DNA from: Streptomyces pseudovenezuelae
GTDB lineage: Bacteria > Actinomycetota > Actinomycetes > Streptomycetales > Streptomycetaceae
DNA length: 44,981 nucleotides
Reading direction: 5' to 3'
Assembly: GCF_029892565.1 (NCBI RefSeq)
Contig: NZ_JARXVH010000036.1
Location: 1-44,981 of the forward strand
The translations under genes were made by a program, and so were the position numbers. Below are positions 40,370 to 44,981 of this stretch, piece after piece (position 1 is the stretch's first letter; each line of letters opens with the position of its first letter). The notes under the pieces were generated by a model. That model was not told the DNA's origin. It saw nothing but the letters and a program-made list of their open reading frames with translations, and searched no databases.

Positions 40370-41194
40370 TCAGCCCTTGACGGCACCTTGGAGCAGCGCC
40401 TTGATGAACTGACGCTGGAAGATGACGAAGATGATGATCGTGGGCAGCATGATGATCAGCGCGCCGGCGAACATCAGGGGGAGCTGGTTGAGGTATTGCC
40501 CCTGGAAGGCGCCGAGGGCCCCGGCCATGGTGCGCTGGTCCGGATCGTCGACCAGGACCAGCGGGAGCAGGAACTGGTTCCAGGTCCACAGGAAGAGCAG
40601 GATCGCCAGGGAGGACAGTGCGGGGGCCGCCAGGGGCAGCTGGATACGGCGGATCTCCTGGAAGATGCTCGCCCCGTCGATGCGTGCCGCCTCGGACAGT
40701 TCGCCGGGCACTCCGACGAAGTGCGCGCGCATCCACACGACGCTGAACGGCATGTAGAGGCCGATCAGCGGGAGGATGATCGCCCAGCGGGTGTTGAGCA
40801 GCCCCATGTCGGTGATCTGGTAGTAGATCGGGATGATGATCGCCTCGAACGGGATGGTCAGACCGAGTACGAACACGAGGAACACGACTCTGCCGCCGCG
40901 GATGCGCAGGTTTCCCAGCGCGTAGCCGGCCAGGGTCGCCATCAGGAGACTGAGCGGGACGACGCCCAGGACGATGAGGGTGCTGGAGCCGAGCAACTGC
41001 CAGACGTGTGCCGTTCTGAAGGCTTCGGCGAAGTTGCCCCACTGCGGATCGCTCGGCCAGGAGATCCCGTTGGGAATCCGGTCCGCGGGCTGCAGCGCGC
41101 CGGAGAGCATGCCGACCAGCGGCAGCACGGTGAGAACGAGGACGACGACCAGGACGACACGCCCGATGACCACCTCGGCCTTGTTGACGATCAT
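40370..41194 (-). CDS. Sugar ABC transporter permease, MalG type
   Basis: A 274-aa membrane protein with six predicted helices (VVLVVVLVLTVLPLVGML first, LMFAGALIIMLPTIIIFVIF last). The EAA loop is ELSEAARIDGASIFQEI, with the family's E-A-A-x-x-D-G-A pattern that docks the ATPase. It ends with the typical FIKALLQGAVKG. The start ATG 41194 overlaps the other permease's stop (TGATG). It forms the channel with the MalF-type permease. No ATPase gene is near, as in many Streptomyces sugar operons served by MsiK. Confidence 0.92.
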   Translation of the reverse strand: MIVNKAEVVIGRVVLVVVLVLTVLPLVGMLSGALQPADRIPNGISWPSDPQWGNFAEAFRTAHVWQLLGSSTLIVLGVVPLSLLMATLAGYALGNLRIRGGRVVFLVFVLGLTIPFEAIIIPIYYQITDMGLLNTRWAIILPLIGLYMPFSVVWMRAHFVGVPGELSEAARIDGASIFQEIRRIQLPLAAPALSSLAILLFLWTWNQFLLPLVLVDDPDQRTMAGALGAFQGQYLNQLPLMFAGALIIMLPTIIIFVIFQRQFIKALLQGAVKG

Positions 41195-42180
41195 CAGGAC
41201 TTTTCCTTTGCCAGCAGCTGGATGGGCAACACCACTGCGAGGACGAGCGCGAGGAGGACGATACCGAAGGCGGATGCCAGACCGACCTCGCTCTGCGTGA
41301 AGGCGAGCCGGAAGATCGAAATGCCGGGAACCAGCGTGCTCGTCCCCGGGCCGCCCTTGGTGGTGGTGTAGATGATGTCGAAGCTGCTCAGCGCCGCGAT
41401 GACCGTGATGGTGACCAGTACGGCGATCTCCTGCCGCAGTCCAGGAAGGGTGACGGTCACGAATTCCCGCATCCAGCCGGCGCCGTCCAGCCGCACCGCC
41501 TCGTACAGAGATGCGTCGATCTTCCCGATGCCGGTAAGCAGCAGGATCGTGCACAGACCTGTCAGCACCCACGAACCGATCAGGCCGACGGCAGGAAGAG
41601 CCGTGCCGAAGCCTGCCAGCCATGACCGCGACAGGGACCCCAGGCCCACGGAGTCCAGGATGGTGTTGATGGTGCCGGTCTGCGCGTACATCCATGACCA
41701 GGCGATACCGGCGGCCACCAGCGGGATGATCTGCGGAAGGAACAGGATCGTCCGCGCGGTGGTGGCGAACGCGCCAGGCCTCATCGAACGGATCAAGGTG
41801 GCCAGGACCAGACCGCTGCTGACCGGGATGACCGTGAAGAACACGATGAGGATCAGCGCGTTGATGATTGAGATCAGCAGCTCCCGGTCGGTGAACACCC
41901 GGGTGTAGTTGGCGAAGCCGACCCAGGTGGAGGCGCCGATGCCGTTCCAGTTGTAGAACGAGTACTGAACTGCGGTGATCAGCGGATAGATGACGAACGT
42001 GGAGAAGAAGGCCAGAGCCGGCAGCACGAAGATCCAGCCCAGTGCCGTACCCCGGGCCACCTTGCGGGTGGGCCGACCAAGCCGGTGACGCAGGCCCGCG
42101 GTACGAGCGCCCTGGCGGGGGCGCTGCGCTGCGGCTGCGGTCGGCTCCGAGGCACCGTGCCTGCGGACATCGCTGCTCAT
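41194..42180 (-). CDS. Sugar ABC transporter permease, MalF type
   Basis: A 328-aa membrane protein starting at ATG 42180, which overlaps the binding-protein stop (ATGA). After a basic, Ala-rich N-terminal tail of about 45 residues, six membrane helices begin with LGWIFVLPALAFFSTFVIYP. The EAA motif is SLYEAVRLDGAGWMREF. YTTTKGGPGTSTLVPGISIF is the usual late segment of CUT1 MalF-type permeases. Partner of the downstream MalG-type permease. Confidence 0.92.
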   Translation of the reverse strand: MSSDVRRHGASEPTAAAAQRPRQGARTAGLRHRLGRPTRKVARGTALGWIFVLPALAFFSTFVIYPLITAVQYSFYNWNGIGASTWVGFANYTRVFTDRELLISIINALILIVFFTVIPVSSGLVLATLIRSMRPGAFATTARTILFLPQIIPLVAAGIAWSWMYAQTGTINTILDSVGLGSLSRSWLAGFGTALPAVGLIGSWVLTGLCTILLLTGIGKIDASLYEAVRLDGAGWMREFVTVTLPGLRQEIAVLVTITVIAALSSFDIIYTTTKGGPGTSTLVPGISIFRLAFTQSEVGLASAFGIVLLALVLAVVLPIQLLAKEKS

Positions 42181-43556
42181 GAGCCGGCCAGTTCCTTCTC
42201 GTAGTACTGCTGGATGGCGCCGGTGAATGCCTTGGGCTCCATGCGGCGGGTCAGCAGACGCTGCTCGTAGGGCTGGAACGCGCCGGCGTAGATGCCCGAT
42301 GTGGTGTTGGCCATGAAGTCCACGAACCCGTTGTCGGCACCCACCTCGGCGGAGACCTTGAGCGCCTGGTCGATCAACGAACCCGCCTTGGCTGTCGGCA
42401 GTTGCTGGGCGGGGTCGCCGCCGGGCGACGCACCGGTCACATCCACGACGATCTGCCGGGCCTTGGCGTTGGTGTGGATCCAATTCAGGAAGAAGGCCGC
42501 CGCGTCGGCGTGCTTCGCCTTGGCCGGGATGGAGAACGAATTCGCGGCGCCCATGGCGACATACTTGCCGCCGGCTGCGGCGGGCGGCACCGGAACGAAG
42601 GTCGCCGCGCCCTGGCCCATGGCCTTGTCGGTTCCTGCGGCGTCCCAGTTCCCGTCGAACATCAGCAGGCCCTTGCCCGCCTGGAAGTTGGAGACCATCG
42701 TCGTGTAATTGATCGCGTTGACGTCGGCGGGGAAGTATCCGGCATCCGCCCACTTCTTGAACACCGTGGCGCCCTTCAGGCTGGCAGCCGTGTCGAACGT
42801 GGCGCCCGACTTGTTGAACATCCAGTCGACCAGGTCACTCTTGTTCCCGTACTGGTTGATCAGCGCCTGCAGCGCGAACGTGCCCACACCGTCCTGCATG
42901 CCGATCTGCACCGGAAGGATCTTCGCAGCCTTGGCCTTGGCCAGCCACTGTTCCAGCTCGGCGATCGTGGCAGGCACCCCGGACAGTCCCAGGCGCTTGG
43001 CGTACTTCTGGTTCACGTAGATACCGGTGACGCTGTAGCCCAGACCCAGCTGATAGAGGGATCCCTCGCCCCGCACGCCCTTACTGCTCATCCGGGACGC
43101 GGCCAGCTGCCCGGCTGAGAATTTGTCCCACCCGAAACCTTTGTAGTACGGATCGAGGTTCGTCAGGAGTCCGTCCTTGACCGTGTCCCCCAGCGTGGGC
43201 AGACGGATCAGGTCCGGAGCGTTGGAACTGGCCATCAGACGCGGTGCGTTCGCGGTGAGGTTCGCGAAGCTGTCACGAACGACCTTGAAGGTGACGTTCG
43301 GGTGCTGCTTGGTGAACTCCTTGGCCAGGTCGTCAGAGACGGGAAACCCCGTCTCGTCCTGGATCTTGATCGTGATCTTGTCAGAGGTGAGCTTCAGGCT
43401 CACGTCGCCGGATCCGGTCGGGGCCGCGGCGGGTGACCCCGGCGCACACCCGGCCAGGGCGAGCGCAACGGAGGTGAGGGTGGCCATGAGGGCCGCCCAC
43501 GCCGTGCGCGACGGGGTACTGCGTCCATGACGGGAACGCTCCTGCTTGTTCGACAT
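42177..43556 (-). CDS. Sugar ABC transporter substrate-binding lipoprotein (CUT1)
   Basis: A 459-aa exported lipoprotein. The signal ends in the lipobox LALAGC (Cys about residue 37). The mature part is a family-1 extracellular solute-binding protein: FTKQHPNVTFKVV, APDLIRLPTLGD, YSVTGIYVNQKYAKRLGL, and LLMFDGNWDAAGTDKA. The start is ATG 43556 with GGAGT upstream. First gene of the operon and divergent from the lacI-type gene, with a palindrome at 43685-43706. It delivers an oligosaccharide, probably the substrate of the GH32/43-like enzyme; the sugar cannot be named from sequence. Confidence 0.92.
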   Translation of the reverse strand: MSNKQERSRHGRSTPSRTAWAALMATLTSVALALAGCAPGSPAAAPTGSGDVSLKLTSDKITIKIQDETGFPVSDDLAKEFTKQHPNVTFKVVRDSFANLTANAPRLMASSNAPDLIRLPTLGDTVKDGLLTNLDPYYKGFGWDKFSAGQLAASRMSSKGVRGEGSLYQLGLGYSVTGIYVNQKYAKRLGLSGVPATIAELEQWLAKAKAAKILPVQIGMQDGVGTFALQALINQYGNKSDLVDWMFNKSGATFDTAASLKGATVFKKWADAGYFPADVNAINYTTMVSNFQAGKGLLMFDGNWDAAGTDKAMGQGAATFVPVPPAAAGGKYVAMGAANSFSIPAKAKHADAAAFFLNWIHTNAKARQIVVDVTGASPGGDPAQQLPTAKAGSLIDQALKVSAEVGADNGFVDFMANTTSGIYAGAFQPYEQRLLTRRMEPKAFTGAIQQYYEKELAGS

Positions 43557-43684
43557 TTACAAGACTCCGTTGTCCGTGCGCGGGTCCATGGCAGGGGGAT
43601 CTGGCATGGCGCGGACCGGCATCTTCCGCGCCTCGGCGGTCACCCGGCGCGCTGGGGTGTCCCTCCCCGAAACGAGCCAAACCG

Positions 43685-43706
43685 CTTGCTAAACCCTTTT
43701 AGCAAG
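43685..43706. promoter_or_regulatory. LacI-family operator upstream of the sugar transport operon
   Basis: CTTGCTAAA-CCCT-TTTAGCAAG has perfect 9-bp arms. It is AT-rich against its surroundings and sits in the divergent promoter region, 129 bp before the binding-protein start and 110 bp before the LacI start. It is the obvious binding site for the adjacent LacI-type repressor. Confidence 0.75.
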
Positions 43707-43744
43707 GCCATAGTCAGCCTGAGGGTGGGAGCTGTCAAGGAATT

Positions 43745-43782
43745 GTTCTCAACGGGTTGGGCGGCGTGATTGGCTTGAGAAC
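43745..43782. promoter_or_regulatory. Inverted repeat GTTCTCAA/TTGAGAAC before the lacI-type gene
   Basis: Perfect 8-bp arms (43745-43752 and 43775-43782) separated by 22 bp, 34-71 bp before the LacI start. It may be a second regulator site or an autoregulatory element. Spacing is long for a simple LacI operator. Confidence 0.35.
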
Positions 43783-43815
43783 CATGGCCGCGCCGGCCAC
43801 CGGAGGAGAGAGGCC

Positions 43816-44844
43816 ATGCCGAACAAGCGCGTCACACTCGCCGATGTCGCCCGGCGCGCAGGGCTGTCCACGGCGGCCGCTTCGATGATTCTGAACGGCA
43901 GGACCGACACTCGTCTGTCAGCAGAAGCGCATGCCCGGGTCAACGACGCCGCCGCAGAACTGGGCTACCGGCCGAACGTGGCTGCCCGCGGTCTGCGGAC
44001 CCGCAAGACCCTCACCATCGGATTCATTTCCGACGTGGTGGCCACCACCCGCTTCGCCAGCGGCCTGATCCAAGGGGCACTGGACGCCGCCCGCAAGGCC
44101 GGGCACGTCCTGCTCGTGCTGGAGACCGGCGGCGAGCCGGCACGCGAGTCCGAAGCGATCGAAGCCGTCCTCGACCGCCAAGTCGACGGCATCATCTTCG
44201 GTGTGATGCGAGCCCGGGAGCTCTTCGTCCCCGACATCCCGCCGGCGACCAACGTGGTCATGCTCAATGCCAGCAACAAGAAACACCCTGTGTCAGTTCT
44301 TCCCGACGAGCTCAGCGGCGGCAGGGCCGCGGTCCGGCTCCTGGCTGATGCCGGCCACCGCAACGGCATCGCCCTCATCGGTCACAACAAAGAGGTTGAG
44401 AAGAACCTCTTCCGCTCGGCAACCGTCGGGCAACGCATCGCCGGGATCCGCACCGAGATGGCCGAGCGCGGACTGCGGTTCGCCGCCGAGGAATCATGCT
44501 GGGACTGGGAACCCCAGCACGGCTACGACGTGACCCTCTCCCTCCTGAAAGAGCGCCGCGACATCCGCGCCCTGCTCTGCATGAACGACCGCCTCGCCTT
44601 CGGCGCGTACCAGGCACTGGCCGACCGCGGCCTCTCCGTCCCCCACGACGTGTCGGTCGTGTCCTTCGACAACGACGAACTCGCCTCCTACCTCAGACCC
44701 GGCCTGACAACCGTCGCACTCCCCCACGAGGCCATGGGCCGCGCCTCCATCGAGCTCCTCCTCGACCACAACCGGCGCCCCGACCAGCACCTGATCCCCA
44801 TGCCGATCATCGAGCGAGGCTCGATACATCCTCCCGCCGACTGA
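43816..44844 (+). CDS. LacI-family transcriptional repressor
   Basis: A 342-aa regulator with GGAGGAGAG before ATG 43816. The N-terminal helix-turn-helix TLADVARRAGLSTAAASMIL is followed by a hinge with Y-R-P-N-x-x-A-R-G-L-R. The rest is a periplasmic-binding-protein-like sugar domain (TIGFISDVVATT, VSFDNDELASYLRPGLTTV). It should repress the divergent ABC-transport/glycosidase operon through the palindrome at 43685-43706 until the imported sugar binds. A terminator hairpin overlaps its 3' end. Confidence 0.93.
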   Translation: MPNKRVTLADVARRAGLSTAAASMILNGRTDTRLSAEAHARVNDAAAELGYRPNVAARGLRTRKTLTIGFISDVVATTRFASGLIQGALDAARKAGHVLLVLETGGEPARESEAIEAVLDRQVDGIIFGVMRARELFVPDIPPATNVVMLNASNKKHPVSVLPDELSGGRAAVRLLADAGHRNGIALIGHNKEVEKNLFRSATVGQRIAGIRTEMAERGLRFAAEESCWDWEPQHGYDVTLSLLKERRDIRALLCMNDRLAFGAYQALADRGLSVPHDVSVVSFDNDELASYLRPGLTTVALPHEAMGRASIELLLDHNRRPDQHLIPMPIIERGSIHPPAD

Positions 44845-44860
44845 CCCGGACGGCGGGAGG
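44830..44860 (+). terminator. Terminator overlapping the lacI-type stop
   Basis: CCTCCCGCCG (44830-44839) and CGGCGGGAGG (44851-44860) form a perfect 10-bp stem with an 11-nt loop that includes the stop codon. Confidence 0.7.
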
Positions 44861-44921
44861 CACCTGCAGGGGTCTGTACGCTCACTGGCTCTGTCCCGTA
44901 ATCGGTGGTAGCGCCGTGTAG

Positions 44922-44965
44922 TGAGCTTGTTCAGAATGGCCACTGAGCTTCTTCAGATCGGCCAC
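44922..44965. repeat. Two tandem 22-bp repeats, possible IS21-type end
   Basis: TGAGCTTGTTCAGAATGGCCAC (44922-44943) is followed directly by a second copy differing at three positions (44944-44965). Arrays of about 20-bp repeats near an end are typical of IS21-family elements. The element itself would lie beyond the window. Confidence 0.4.
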
Positions 44966-44981
44966 TGATCGGGTGACGTGG

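Overview
The window reads as chromosomal sequence from a Streptomyces-like actinomycete. It has very high GC content, strong third-position GC bias, GTG starts with AGGAGG-type ribosome sites, many ATGA/GTGA gene overlaps, and typical streptomycete secreted glycoside hydrolases carrying ricin-type lectin tails. No tRNA, rRNA or CRISPR array was seen.

Region 1 (1-5100, all minus strand) is a RiPP operon: ycaO cyclodehydratase, E1-like partner, a fused RRE/E1-like plus nitroreductase protein, a second SagB-type dehydrogenase, and a 43-residue precursor peptide too short for ordinary gene calling. The precursor carries YSKGSSSC followed by GTTPPVGT. The gene set (D, C1, fused BC, B1, A) and the G-S-S-S-C motif match what I recall of the head-to-tail cyclic polyoxazole/thiazole peptides YM-216391 (core FIVGSSSC) and telomestatin. 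The first three residues differ, so this is a candidate new member. It runs into a G/C homopolymer tract at the window edge, so tailoring genes (P450, cyclase, regulator) are not visible.

Region 2 (5100-8900) is an accessory patch: fragments of ISAzo13-like, IS3-like and IS4/IS982-like transposases around a divergent xenobiotic acetyltransferase/TetR pair with a palindromic operator, plus a small nucleoside-deoxyribosyltransferase-like protein.

Region 3 (9149-29290, all minus) is a 20-kb plant-polysaccharide locus. Ten secreted enzymes, every one with ricin-type (CBM13) modules, are packed mostly 50-140 bp apart: three GH54 arabinofuranosidases, a right-handed beta-helix enzyme, an SGNH esterase, GH10 xylanase, GH27 alpha-galactosidase, a clan GH-A type hydrolase, GH59, GH29 fucosidase and a feruloyl-esterase-like CE1 enzyme. 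Together they suit debranching and cleavage of acetylated, feruloylated arabinoxylan and arabinogalactan.

Region 4 (29300-39350) is mixed. A broken tnpB (IS200/IS605, IS1341-like) is joined to an unrelated gene fragment, followed by TfoX-N and TerD proteins, an AraC regulator divergent from a PhyH-type dioxygenase plus partner, a translationally coupled CPBP protease/histidine kinase/response regulator operon, an intact tnpB element with a deducible omega-RNA guide, and a head-to-head tnpB fragment.

Region 5 (39321-44981) is a sugar uptake operon: lipoprotein binding protein, two permeases and a GH32/GH43-like beta-propeller hydrolase, divergent from a LacI repressor with a clear palindromic operator. 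No ATPase is present, so a shared MsiK-type ATPase is likely. The window ends in tandem 22-bp repeats resembling an IS21-type end.
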